Shown here: positions 42,782-51,139 of the stretch, in pieces
Numbering within the stretch: the first letter of the stretch is position 1
Layout: each line of letters opens with the position of its first letter
Assembly: GCA_964588695.1 (NCBI GenBank)
Contig: CAZPQK010000009.1
Coordinates: forward strand, 1-64,000
DNA from: CAZPQK01 sp964588695
GTDB taxonomy: Bacteria > Krumholzibacteriota > Krumholzibacteriia > WVZY01 > JAKEHA01
Direction of reading: 5' to 3'
DNA: 64,000 nt
Translations under genes and position numbers: made by a program
The notes under the pieces: model-generated
What the model was told of the DNA's origin: nothing
The model's database searches: none
What the model saw: only the letters and a program-made list of their open reading frames with translations

Positions 42782-43137
42782 AAGCTGCAATAAGTATCGT
42801 GGCTACGGCAGTGGTGTTGATGTTGGCCCATGTTGTCTCTTCGTGGTGGGGTTGGGTGATGGTGCTTCCGTTTATGCTTGGTGTGGTGATGGGGTTCAGG
42901 GTCTGGAGAACCGCCTGGACCATGGCCATATCGGCGGCGCTGGTATGGGGGGCGCAGTCAGTGTTCTGGACTCTGAACGGATCGGACTTGATCGTCGCGC
43001 AAATCGCGGAAACTATGAGCCTCCCCGCGGGCGCATGGTTGATTGTCGTTACCACGCTTGTTGGCGCGATCGCGGCTGGACTCGCTGGCGCCACCGGTAG
43101 TAGTCTTCGACGAATTAAACAAGCCAAAGCCCACTAA
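42778..43137 (+). CDS. Small membrane protein after the penicillin acylase
   Basis: 119 aa. Hydrophobic segments at about 4-22, 24-42, 47-65 and 84-108. The C-terminus is basic (RRIKQAKAH). It overlaps the acylase stop by 4 bp (ATGA), so the two are probably made together. I recognise no family; partner or immunity-like roles would be guesses. Confidence 0.65.
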   Translation: MKAAISIVATAVVLMLAHVVSSWWGWVMVLPFMLGVVMGFRVWRTAWTMAISAALVWGAQSVFWTLNGSDLIVAQIAETMSLPAGAWLIVVTTLVGAIAAGLAGATGSSLRRIKQAKAH

Positions 43138-43152
43138 ACCGGAAACTATTAA

Positions 43153-44352
43153 ATGCCCTATCCCACACCGTTTCATCCGCGCACGTCGGAGCTTTGCACC
43201 AGTCTGCAGTGGAAAGAGTGGGCAGGCTATCACGCGGTTCGTTCGTTCGACGTTCACTTTGATGCCGAGTATTACGCGTTCCGCCATTCCTGCGGAATGA
43301 TCGATGTTACCCCATTGTACAAATACGACGTGCAGGGGCCGGATGCGGCCCAGTTTCTGCGGCGGGTGATGGTTAAAGACGTTTCGCGGCTGAAGGTTGG
43401 TCAGGTGACCTACCTTTGCTGGTGCGACGACGATGGAAAAGTGATCGACGATGGAACCGTTACCCGGGTTGCCGACGACAACTTTCGGGTTACTGCCGCC
43501 GATCCGAACTACCATTGGTTGGTCCGTTGTAGTCGCGGGTACGACGTCACCGTGTCGGATGTCTCCGACCGGGTAGCCGCGCTGTCTCTGCAGGGGCCGA
43601 CATCACGCGACGTTCTCAATGCGGCCTGCGACAAGTCTATTAACAAGCTTCGTTTCTTTCGATCGCGCCCAAATGTAATCGCGGGCGCCCCGGTTACGAT
43701 ATCGCGAACCGGCTACACCGGTGATCTTGGGTATGAGGTGTGGGTGGAAAACAAACACGCATTGACCGTGTGGGACGCGTTGATGGAGGCGGGAAGGCCC
43801 ATCGGGATTTTACCGGCGGGGCTGGATGCGATGGACGTTACCCGGGTGGAAGCGGGTTTCGTTCTGGCGGGAATTGACTATTACAACGCTTTGCACACGA
43901 TGACCGAACCGCGTAAGTCGTCTCCGTACGAGATCGACTTGGGATGGACCGTGCAATTGGATCGGGAACCTTTCATTGGTCAGGCCGCACTTCAGCGGGA
44001 GCACGACCGCGGGCCCTCGCGTGTGTTTGTCGGGTTAGATATCGACTGGGATGAACTGGAAGGCTTGTTTCGCGAGCACCGTCTGCCGCCGGAGATTCAT
44101 CATGGCGGTTGGCGCGATCCGGTACCGATTTACGATCAGCGCAACCGCTACGTCGGACAAGCGACGAGCGGCGCGTGGTCGCCACTCCTTAAAAAGAACT
44201 TCGCTCTAGCGATGGTAACGGCGCAACACGGTGGATTGGGCACCGAGCTTCGCTTCGAAGTAACCGTAGAATACGAGCGGCGAACGGTGCCAGCCGTGGT
44301 GGTGGAAAAGCCGTTCTTTAACCCCGAACGCAAACGATCGGTTCCTCGCTAA
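43153..44352 (+). CDS. GcvT-family (aminomethyltransferase-like) folate-dependent protein
   Basis: 399 aa. GCV_T domain from about residue 5 to 260 (FRHSCGMIDVTPLYKYDVQG, ALSLQGPTSRDVL, SRTGYTGDLGYEVWV, GLDAMDVTRVEAGF) and a C-terminal barrel (GQATSGAWSPLLKKNFALAM). The binding pocket for tetrahydrofolate is expected at the YTGDLGYE Glu. Real GcvT needs the partner proteins GcvH and GcvP, absent here, so this is more likely a one-carbon demethylase of the dimethylsulfoniopropionate/glycine-betaine class. The TAA overlaps the ATG of the flavoprotein gene, suggesting a shared pathway. Confidence 0.8.
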   Translation: MPYPTPFHPRTSELCTSLQWKEWAGYHAVRSFDVHFDAEYYAFRHSCGMIDVTPLYKYDVQGPDAAQFLRRVMVKDVSRLKVGQVTYLCWCDDDGKVIDDGTVTRVADDNFRVTAADPNYHWLVRCSRGYDVTVSDVSDRVAALSLQGPTSRDVLNAACDKSINKLRFFRSRPNVIAGAPVTISRTGYTGDLGYEVWVENKHALTVWDALMEAGRPIGILPAGLDAMDVTRVEAGFVLAGIDYYNALHTMTEPRKSSPYEIDLGWTVQLDREPFIGQAALQREHDRGPSRVFVGLDIDWDELEGLFREHRLPPEIHHGGWRDPVPIYDQRNRYVGQATSGAWSPLLKKNFALAMVTAQHGGLGTELRFEVTVEYERRTVPAVVVEKPFFNPERKRSVPR

Positions 44353-45944
44353 TGGCCAAGAGTAATCAATACGACGCGATTGTTGTCGGCGGCGGACACA
44401 ACGGTTTGGTTGCGGCCGCGTACCTGGCCAAAGCTGGGCGCAAGGTCGTGGTGCTGGAGAAACGCCACGTGCTGGGTGGCGCCGCGGTCAGCGAAGAGGT
44501 GTTTCCGGGCTTTACCTTCTCGGTTTGCTCGTACGTCGTGAGCCTGTTTCGTCCTCACATTATTCGCGAACTCAACCTCACTCGGCATGGCTTCCAACTA
44601 ATTCCGCTCGACTGTTCGTTTACGCCGCACGAAGACGGGCCGGGTCTGGTGCGCTGGCCGGAGGCGGCGCGTACGCGCAAGGAAATCGAGCGCTGGTCAA
44701 AGCGCGACGCAGAGATTTATCCGGAGTTCTCGTTGGCGATGAGCAAAATGGCTTTTTTCGTCAAGAACATCATCGACAACCCGGCCCCCGATGTTACGTC
44801 GCTAAACCCGCGCGAGCTTGCGCGCATTGCCGGTTTAGGAAAAGAACTAACTGCGCTTGGTCCTGATGTCGCCCACCTGCACAATCAGTTGCTGACCATG
44901 TCGGCGGTGGACTTCCTAAGCATGTGGTTTGAGTCGGAAGCACTAATGGCACCGATGTCGGTGAGTGGGATTATCGGGACCTTCCTTGGCGTTCGTTCGC
45001 CGGGAACCGCTTACGTGTTACTACATCATTACATGGGCGAAATCGACGGCGCGTTTCGCAGCTGGGGATTTTCGAAGGGCGGTACCGGCGGCGTGAGCAT
45101 GGCTATTGCGCGCGCGGCCGAGTCGTTTGGCGCGGAGATCCGAACTTCGGCACCCGTAGCACATATTAAAGTAACGGGGAACCGTGCGACCGGTGTGGTT
45201 TTGGAAAACGGCGACGAGCTTGACGCATCGCTGGTGCTTTCCAACGCGGATCCGCGCGTAACTTTCGACCGATTGGTGGGCAACCAACATCTACCCGACG
45301 AGTTTAGCGCGCGGTTGCGACGCTACAAGTATCGCGGAAGCTCCGGAAAAGTAAACCTCGCGCTTGACCGTTTTCCCGACTTCACTTGCCGCCCGGGAGA
45401 CGGCGCGCATGTTCGCGGTGATATCGCTATTGCTCCCAGTCTTGACTACCTGGAGCGAGCTTACGACCAGGCCAAATACGGAGAGTTTTCGCAGCGCCCG
45501 TATATGAACATCGTGGTGCCGTCCCTGGTGGATCCCTCGGTGGCGCCGCCCGGCAAACATGTCATGTCGATCTTTGTGCAGTACGCGCCCTACGACATTA
45601 AAGAGGGCGCCGACAAATGGCCGGATAAGCGGGAAGCTTTCGGCGATGCGGTGATCGACGAACTTGCACGTTACGCCCCGGGTATCAAGGACGCAATTCT
45701 TCACCGCCAAGTGCTTACGCCGTGGGATTTGGAACAGGAGATTGGTCTCAGCGAAGGAAACATTTTTCAGGGCGAACTCAGTATCGAACAGCTACTGTTT
45801 TTGCGCCCCACCGCCGGTCACGCCCGTTACGAATCGCCCATCAAGAACCTTTGGATGTGCGGATCAGCCACGCATCCCGGCGGCGGCATTATGGGATCTC
45901 CCGGCGAACTGGCAGCAAAACGGGCTATTGCGCTTGGGGCTTAG
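44352..45944 (+). CDS. Phytoene-desaturase-like FAD/NAD(P) oxidoreductase (copy 1)
   Basis: 530 aa. N-terminal Rossmann dinucleotide motif VVGGGHNGLVAAAYLAKAG ending in the acidic LEKR, followed by VLGGAAVSEE; C-terminal FAD-binding LWMCGSATHPGGGIMGSPG. This matches the CrtI/PYROXD2 family. There are no carotenoid genes nearby, so a PYROXD2-like oxidoreductase is a safer label than phytoene desaturase. It overlaps the GcvT-like gene by one base (TAATG). A diverged copy lies at 52199. Confidence 0.85.
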   Translation: MAKSNQYDAIVVGGGHNGLVAAAYLAKAGRKVVVLEKRHVLGGAAVSEEVFPGFTFSVCSYVVSLFRPHIIRELNLTRHGFQLIPLDCSFTPHEDGPGLVRWPEAARTRKEIERWSKRDAEIYPEFSLAMSKMAFFVKNIIDNPAPDVTSLNPRELARIAGLGKELTALGPDVAHLHNQLLTMSAVDFLSMWFESEALMAPMSVSGIIGTFLGVRSPGTAYVLLHHYMGEIDGAFRSWGFSKGGTGGVSMAIARAAESFGAEIRTSAPVAHIKVTGNRATGVVLENGDELDASLVLSNADPRVTFDRLVGNQHLPDEFSARLRRYKYRGSSGKVNLALDRFPDFTCRPGDGAHVRGDIAIAPSLDYLERAYDQAKYGEFSQRPYMNIVVPSLVDPSVAPPGKHVMSIFVQYAPYDIKEGADKWPDKREAFGDAVIDELARYAPGIKDAILHRQVLTPWDLEQEIGLSEGNIFQGELSIEQLLFLRPTAGHARYESPIKNLWMCGSATHPGGGIMGSPGELAAKRAIALGA

Positions 45945-45960
45945 CCGCGTTCGCGCATTG

Positions 45961-45969
45961 TGCTAGACT
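45961..45969 (+). promoter_or_regulatory. Extended -10 box ahead of the RsbW-like gene
   Basis: TGCTAGACT, TGn-extended, ends 13 nt before the ATG at 45983. The expected transcript would carry only about 7 nt of leader and there is no Shine-Dalgarno. Confidence 0.4.
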
Positions 45970-45982
45970 CAAACCTGAGCTT

Positions 45983-46411
45983 ATGAGTCATCCCGCCGCC
46001 AAGAGTCACTTTGATCGCTCGATCGACGCGTTAACGCAGGTCTTTGGTTTTCTGGAGTCCTGCTACCAGCAGATGGATATTGGGGAATCGGTGCAGTACG
46101 CGGTGAACCTCTCGGTTGAAGAGCTTTTTACCAACATCGTCAAATATAGTCCGGATACCGGCAACGCAGTCGAAGTTGCGCTTGTGCGCGAACCCGGTCG
46201 AGTCACGATTCGCATCGTAGACGAAGACACCGAGAAGTTTGACGTCACCAGGCCGTCGGAGTTTGACCCCGAGATGGGCTTGGAAGATCGGCGTGAGGGT
46301 GGGGTGGGGCTGCATCTGGTGCAATCGATGATGGACGAAATCAACTACGACTACAAAAATAGAACCGCGCGCATCACGCTGGTGAAATACGTGGAGGAAA
46401 GTGATGTTTGA
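45983..46411 (+). CDS. RsbW/SpoIIAB-like anti-sigma serine kinase (HATPase)
   Basis: 142 aa from the ATG at 45983. GHKL ATPase motifs: N-box VEELFTNIVKYS, G1-like RIVDEDTEKFD, G2 GVGLHLVQSMMD. In partner switching such kinases bind a sigma factor and phosphorylate a STAS antagonist. The next gene, overlapping by 8 bp, is exactly such a STAS protein, so the pair is a partner-switch module. The second STAS at 26628 could be another client. No sigma factor of the SigB type is adjacent. Confidence 0.87.
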   Translation: MSHPAAKSHFDRSIDALTQVFGFLESCYQQMDIGESVQYAVNLSVEELFTNIVKYSPDTGNAVEVALVREPGRVTIRIVDEDTEKFDVTRPSEFDPEMGLEDRREGGVGLHLVQSMMDEINYDYKNRTARITLVKYVEESDV

Positions 46412-46685
46412 GATTCGCATCGACGGGGACACGGTCTATCTGTCTGGGCGCCTGGATGCCACCAGTGTCGATCGCGCCCGGGACACCCTCAATCTGGTGG
46501 AAAGCGACGCGCGGGTCGACTTTGACGGACTGGGTTACATTTCTAGTGCCGGGCTGGGGGTTCTCTTGGGGACCCAGAAACGCCTCAGCGCTTCCGGTCA
46601 TTCCCTGACATTGACCAACCTCAACCCCCATATCCGCGAAATCTTTCGAATTGCAGGATTCGACAAGGTATTTGCAATCGAATAG
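46404..46685 (+). CDS. STAS-domain anti-sigma-factor antagonist (copy 2)
   Basis: 93 aa from the ATG at 46404 with GGAGG 6 nt upstream (GTG at 46401 is also open). LGYISSAGLGVLLGTQKRL holds the phospho-acceptor Ser. It resembles the 26628 product over its whole length (both end in GFDxVFxIE), so they are recent paralogs. Substrate of the RsbW-like kinase encoded immediately upstream. A 194-bp AT-richer intergenic region follows. Confidence 0.9.
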   Translation: MFEIRIDGDTVYLSGRLDATSVDRARDTLNLVESDARVDFDGLGYISSAGLGVLLGTQKRLSASGHSLTLTNLNPHIREIFRIAGFDKVFAIE

Positions 46686-46879
46686 AAATAAATCACTTAA
46701 GTAAAAAGCGGTACCGACCGAAATTCCTACCAACTTCGCGGCTAATTCGTTTGTATTTCTTAGTTGAAAGTATGAATGACCGCGGCAACGCGATGCCTCA
46801 CGGATATCGGCCGTATGATCCCGCCCCCGGGTAGCGCATCATCCGCTCGGCAAAGCGCGTCACACAAGGAGGAATCAAC

Positions 46880-48079
46880 ATGGGCAAGAACAAAGGGTTC
46901 GCAATAGCCCTCAGTGTTCTGGTGATCGCTGCCATCGGCTACTTTAGCTTTTTAAGCCCGGGTCCCGATGAGAACGAATTGACCGGCGCCATCGGCACCG
47001 TGGAAAAGTACCGCGCCGACCAGATTAACGAATCCGACGTCGTCACCGGCGAGACCATTCCCAACTTTGACGACATCGTCGGCGAATGGTTTAACGACGA
47101 AGGCGTCATCGAAAGCGTGAACGGTTTGCTTGGCCGCGCATCGTTGCAGGAGCGTGCGAGCTTTTTCGAGCGCGCCAGCATGCAGGAAAAATCGGCCATC
47201 CTGGGTCGCGCGTCCGTTCAGGAACGCGCCAGCATGTTCGAACGCGCCAACCTGCAAGAACGTGTTGATATGTTTGGTCGCGCGAGCGCGCAAGAGCGGT
47301 CGAACTTCTTCGAGCGCGCCGGTATTCAGGAAGCTGACTTCAACCGGGCTTCCCTGCAGGGTCGTGCCAGTATGCTAGGCCGCGCCAACGCGCAAGAACG
47401 TGCTAGCTTCTTCGAGCGTGCCAATATGCAGGAGCGCGCCGCGATTCTTGGCCGGGCTTCGCTGCAGGAGCGGGCTAATTTCTTTGCTCGCGCAAATATG
47501 CAGGAAAAAGCTGCCATTCTTGGCCGGGCTTCAATGCAAGAAAAAGCGAGTCTCTTTGAGCGCGCAAGCATGCAGGAACGCGCCCGCATGCTGGACCGGG
47601 TTTCGCTGCAGGGTAAAGCTGCATTTCTGGAGCGTGCTTCGCTGCAAGAGCGCGCTGCCATGTTGGGTCGTGCCGAAGCTCAAGAGCGCGCCGCAATGCT
47701 AGGGCGTTGCTCTGCGCAGGAGAAAGCGAGCTTGTTTGAGCGCGCGAACTTGCAGGAGCGAGTCGACATGTTCGGTCGCGCCAGCGTACAAGAGCGTGCG
47801 AGTTTCTTTGAGCGCTCCGGCGTAAAGGAAGCCGACTTTAACCGGGCGTCGCTACAGGAGCGCGCAAACATGCTGGGACGTGCGTCGATGCAGGAGCGTG
47901 CTAGCTTCTTCGAGCGCGCCAACATGCAGGAGCGCGCGAACATCCTTGAGCGTGCCAGTATGCAGGAACGCGCCGCCGTTTTTGCCCGAGCCAACATGCA
48001 GGAACGTGCTGCGATGCTGGGACGTGCGTCGGTGAAGGAACGCGCCAGTGTGTTTCAGCGTGCGTGGATGGGTCAATAG
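46880..48079 (+). CDS. Membrane-anchored or secreted protein made of 12-residue RASxQERA repeats
   Basis: 399 aa with AAGGAGG before the ATG. Residues 1-25 are a short basic start plus hydrophobic segment (uncleaved anchor or signal), 26-85 an acidic linker, and 86-399 are a continuous array: 24 units of 12 residues, two of 10 and a final partial. Consensus R-A-[S/N]-x-Q-E-[R/K]-A-x-[F/I/M]-[F/L]-[E/G]. Many units alternate E- and G-ending, hinting at a 24-residue structural unit. The pattern suggests amphipathic helices with Ser/Asn caps. The two short units end in EADFN. I recognise no family. It sits between a partner-switch module and a peptidase/PrsW pair; a terminator follows. Confidence 0.85.
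   Translation: MGKNKGFAIALSVLVIAAIGYFSFLSPGPDENELTGAIGTVEKYRADQINESDVVTGETIPNFDDIVGEWFNDEGVIESVNGLLGRASLQERASFFERASMQEKSAILGRASVQERASMFERANLQERVDMFGRASAQERSNFFERAGIQEADFNRASLQGRASMLGRANAQERASFFERANMQERAAILGRASLQERANFFARANMQEKAAILGRASMQEKASLFERASMQERARMLDRVSLQGKAAFLERASLQERAAMLGRAEAQERAAMLGRCSAQEKASLFERANLQERVDMFGRASVQERASFFERSGVKEADFNRASLQERANMLGRASMQERASFFERANMQERANILERASMQERAAVFARANMQERAAMLGRASVKERASVFQRAWMGQ
47135..48076 (+). repeat. 36-bp coding tandem repeats, 26 full units and a partial
   Basis: In-phase repeats of 36 bp (two of 30 bp) encode the 12-residue units. Codons differ between units (for example the Gln-Glu-Arg part appears as CAGGAGCGT, CAAGAACGT and CAGGAACGC), so the array is old or kept by selection on the protein. 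Units 4-6 are matched by units 18-20, including the short EADFN unit, which shows an internal duplication of about 500 bp. Confidence 0.93.
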
Positions 48080-48102
48080 GAACAAGCTTTAGCCTTGATC
48101 GC

Positions 48103-48142
48103 GAGGTGCTGTGGCGATACCGTCACAGCACCTCTCTTTTTT
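48103..48142 (+). terminator. Intrinsic terminator after the repeat-protein gene
   Basis: Perfect 11-bp stem GAGGTGCTGTG/CACAGCACCTC with a 10-nt loop and the T-rich TCTTTTTT. The next ATG is at 48152, only about 10 bp later, so the following gene must read through or start inside this structure. Confidence 0.9.
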
Positions 48143-48151
48143 GGAGTCGCC

Positions 48152-51139
48152 ATGGGTTGTCGTTTGCTTGTTTCACTTGTGGTCGCGGTAAGTGTGGCCG
48201 CCGCCGTATTTGTCGCGCCCGCCAGCGCCCAGTTTAAGTGGCAAACACTTACGACCAACAACATGCGCCTCGTTTACTACGACCCCGAGCACGCCTACGT
48301 GTTGCCGCATCTTGCGAGATGTTTCGAAAACACGATGGGGTTCTACCATGACTTCCTGGGCTACGTTCCGACCGAAGAAGTAACAATCCTGCTGCAGGAC
48401 TTCGACGATCACGGCTACGCGGGAACGTCGACGATTCCCAACAACTACATTACGCTTGGTATCGAGCCGTTCGAATATGTTTACGAGACTTGTCCAACCA
48501 ACGAGCGTTTTAATTGGGTGATCAACCACGAGCTTTTTCACGTGGTTGCGTCGGAGAAAGCCGCGGGCACCGACAACCTCTATCGCCGGTTGTTCTTTGG
48601 GAAGGTTGCAGCGGTATCCAAAGATCCGGTCTCGATGTTTTACAGCTACTTGTCGAACCCTCGTCGGTATGCTCCACGGTGGTACCACGAAGGTATCGCA
48701 GTGTTCATGGAAACATGGATGGCCGGCGGTGTTGGCCGGTCGTTGGGCGGTTACGATGAGATGGTGTTCCGCAGCATGGTAGCCAATAACGATTACTTCT
48801 ACGATGTCGTTGGTTTGGAGTCGGAAGGTACCACCAGTGACTTCCAGATTGGCCAGAACAGCTACCTGTACGGCACACGGTTCATGAGTCATCTCGCGGT
48901 TAAATTTGGCCCCGAGAAAGTGGTAGCGTGGGTCGATCGCGCCCCCGGCACCAGGGCTAGTTTTCGCGCGCAGTTTAGGCAAACCTTCGGCACGACCCTC
49001 GACGACGAATGGCGCGCGTGGATTCAGGACGAAAGGATCTGGCAGCAGGGAAACCTGGCTCGGATACGCGAGTTTCCGGTGACTCCACAACGCAACGTTG
49101 GCCCGCGGGCTTTCGGTTCGGTGTCGCGCGGGTACTATGACGAAGACCTCGACCAGCTCATTGTTGCGGTCAACTATCCTGGCGAGTTCGCTCATGTTGC
49201 TTCGGTCGGTCTCACCAATGGCGAAGTCAAGAAAGTCTGCGAAGTCCAGACGCCGGCATTGTACTACGTGTGCGCAACTGCCTACGATCCGCAGCATCAT
49301 CGGCTTTATTACACCACTAACAACGGTAAGCACTGGCGAGACCTTAATGTTCTCGACGTGGTAAGCGGCGAAACGACGCGTTTGATCGACAATATACGCA
49401 CCGGAGATTTGTCGTTTAATCGTGCGGACGGTTCCATCTGGGGTGTGCAGCATCACAATGGTAAAAGCGCCATCGTTCGCATTGCGCCGCCCTACACGCA
49501 GTGGGAAAACATCACCGAATTGTATACGCTCCCTTTTGGTCGCGACCTCTATGACCTGGATGTGTCGCCAGACGGCAATCACCTGGTGGGTTCGATGTTT
49601 GGTGTAACCGGCCGCGCTCAGTTGGTGCGGTTTGATACCAAAGCCCTCATGAATGGGGATGCGGGGTACAACGTTCTCTATGAGTTTGTAAACACCGCGC
49701 CGTATGGATTCAACTACTCTGCGGATGGCCGGTACGTTTATGGCAGTGCGTACCAGACGGGTGCTTCTAACGTGTTCCGCTTTGATTTCGAAACCGAAGA
49801 AATGGCGTGCCTGTCCAATGTTGAGACCGGATATTTTCGCCCGGTTCCGTTACGTGGTTTAACCCGCCCGTCGTCCGCTGCCGCTGATTCGTTGATTGTG
49901 TTTCACTACGGCTCCGAGGGTTTGCGTCCGGTACTGATATCGGAACGCAAACTGGAGGACGTTAACGCCGTGCGATACCTGGGTAACGAAATCGTAACCC
50001 GCCATCCGGTTGTTCGCGACTGGAAGCTGGGTTCGCCTTTGGATGTCGACCTGGGAGCTGTCAAGCAATCGCAGGGTGACTACAGCAAGTGGGGCAACAC
50101 CGGGGTCGCGTCAATGTATCCTATCGTGGAGTCGTACAAGGAACGAGCCGCGGTGGGATTTCGGTTAAACTTTATGGATCCGGTTGGGTTGCACGGTGGC
50201 GACGTATCGCTAACGTTCTCTCCTGATAAGCTTCCCGACAACGAGCAGTGGCACAGCTCGTTGACCTATCGCAGTTATCCTTGGACGTTGGGTGCCAGTC
50301 TTAACCGTGCAGACTTCTATGATTTCTTCGGCCCCACCAGGACCAGCCGCAAAGGCCGTTCGGTGTCGCTTGCCTACGATGGTGTTGTGATCGCGGACAA
50401 ACCACGGTACCTGAATTACACGCTGTCGAGCGCGTATTACGGAGGCCTTGAAACCGACCCCGACTTTCAAAACGTGGACGCAACTTACACCGAGTTTGCT
50501 ACCGCAAGCGCACGGCTGGACTACAAGCGCGAGCGCCGATCGATTGGCGCCGTCGATGTCGAGAAAGGGCTGTTATGGGGTACGGGTGTGCATGGCAATC
50601 TGGTCAACGAGGAAGTTTATCTTAACGCCGATGGTCATTGGGATGTTGGAGTAACGACGCCGTGGGATCATTCGTCGCTGTGGTTGCGCACCGCGGCCGG
50701 GTACTCGTTCGGCGACCGCGAAGACTCGTTCGCCAACTTCTTTTTTGGCGGCTTTGGCAACAACTACGTCGATCATCGCGAAGTAAAGCGCTACCGCGAC
50801 GCGGTAAGCTTTCCGGGATTGGAACTTAACGAAGTTGGCGGAACCAACTACGCCAAAGCGATGTTGGAGTGGACGCTGCCCGCGATGCGCTTCCGGCGTT
50901 TTGGGCTGCCGGTACTCTACTGCACCTGGGCGCGGACAGCGCTTTTTTCCAGCGGCCTGTTTACCAATGTTTCCAGCGAATCGACACAACGAGAACTCCT
51001 GAACGTGGGCGGTCAGGTTGACTTTCGTCTGGTGTTCTTCTCTGGGCTTTCGTCAACACTATCGGTAGGCTACGCGGTCGCTTTCGAAGACGGAAGGTCT
51101 CCACAAACCGAACTCATGATCAGCCTTCGCATTCTATGA
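48152..51139 (+). CDS. Peptidase-MA-like / beta-propeller / outer-membrane barrel protein
   Basis: 995 aa from the ATG at 48152 (GGAG upstream). Signal peptide to about residue 28. Peptidase MA-like domain (about 30-320): zinc motif NHELFH (H126, E127, H130) and WYHEGIAVFMETW. Residues about 330-620 form a WD40/TolB-like propeller (DVSPDGNHLVGS, FNYSADGRYVYGS). The last about 340 residues look like an outer-membrane beta-barrel ending LMISLRIL. The order protease, propeller, barrel is typical of FCB and related bacteria; the function is unknown. It overlaps the next PrsW gene by 4 bp (ATGA), a strong sign that they act together. Confidence 0.82.
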   Translation: MGCRLLVSLVVAVSVAAAVFVAPASAQFKWQTLTTNNMRLVYYDPEHAYVLPHLARCFENTMGFYHDFLGYVPTEEVTILLQDFDDHGYAGTSTIPNNYITLGIEPFEYVYETCPTNERFNWVINHELFHVVASEKAAGTDNLYRRLFFGKVAAVSKDPVSMFYSYLSNPRRYAPRWYHEGIAVFMETWMAGGVGRSLGGYDEMVFRSMVANNDYFYDVVGLESEGTTSDFQIGQNSYLYGTRFMSHLAVKFGPEKVVAWVDRAPGTRASFRAQFRQTFGTTLDDEWRAWIQDERIWQQGNLARIREFPVTPQRNVGPRAFGSVSRGYYDEDLDQLIVAVNYPGEFAHVASVGLTNGEVKKVCEVQTPALYYVCATAYDPQHHRLYYTTNNGKHWRDLNVLDVVSGETTRLIDNIRTGDLSFNRADGSIWGVQHHNGKSAIVRIAPPYTQWENITELYTLPFGRDLYDLDVSPDGNHLVGSMFGVTGRAQLVRFDTKALMNGDAGYNVLYEFVNTAPYGFNYSADGRYVYGSAYQTGASNVFRFDFETEEMACLSNVETGYFRPVPLRGLTRPSSAAADSLIVFHYGSEGLRPVLISERKLEDVNAVRYLGNEIVTRHPVVRDWKLGSPLDVDLGAVKQSQGDYSKWGNTGVASMYPIVESYKERAAVGFRLNFMDPVGLHGGDVSLTFSPDKLPDNEQWHSSLTYRSYPWTLGASLNRADFYDFFGPTRTSRKGRSVSLAYDGVVIADKPRYLNYTLSSAYYGGLETDPDFQNVDATYTEFATASARLDYKRERRSIGAVDVEKGLLWGTGVHGNLVNEEVYLNADGHWDVGVTTPWDHSSLWLRTAAGYSFGDREDSFANFFFGGFGNNYVDHREVKRYRDAVSFPGLELNEVGGTNYAKAMLEWTLPAMRFRRFGLPVLYCTWARTALFSSGLFTNVSSESTQRELLNVGGQVDFRLVFFSGLSSTLSVGYAVAFEDGRSPQTELMISLRIL

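Noticed and set aside
43153..44352. Glycine-cleavage T protein (gcvT) of a complete system
   Set aside because: No gcvH or gcvP nearby and the neighbours are unrelated, so only the family-level label is kept.
47135..48076. CRISPR-like array of 36-bp repeats
   Set aside because: The repeats are contiguous without spacers, stay in one reading frame and encode a regular 12-residue unit; no cas genes are nearby.
48173..49582. 469-codon antisense open frame opposite the peptidase/barrel gene
   Set aside because: The forward frame has signal peptide, HELFH and WYHEG motifs; the reverse frame shows none.
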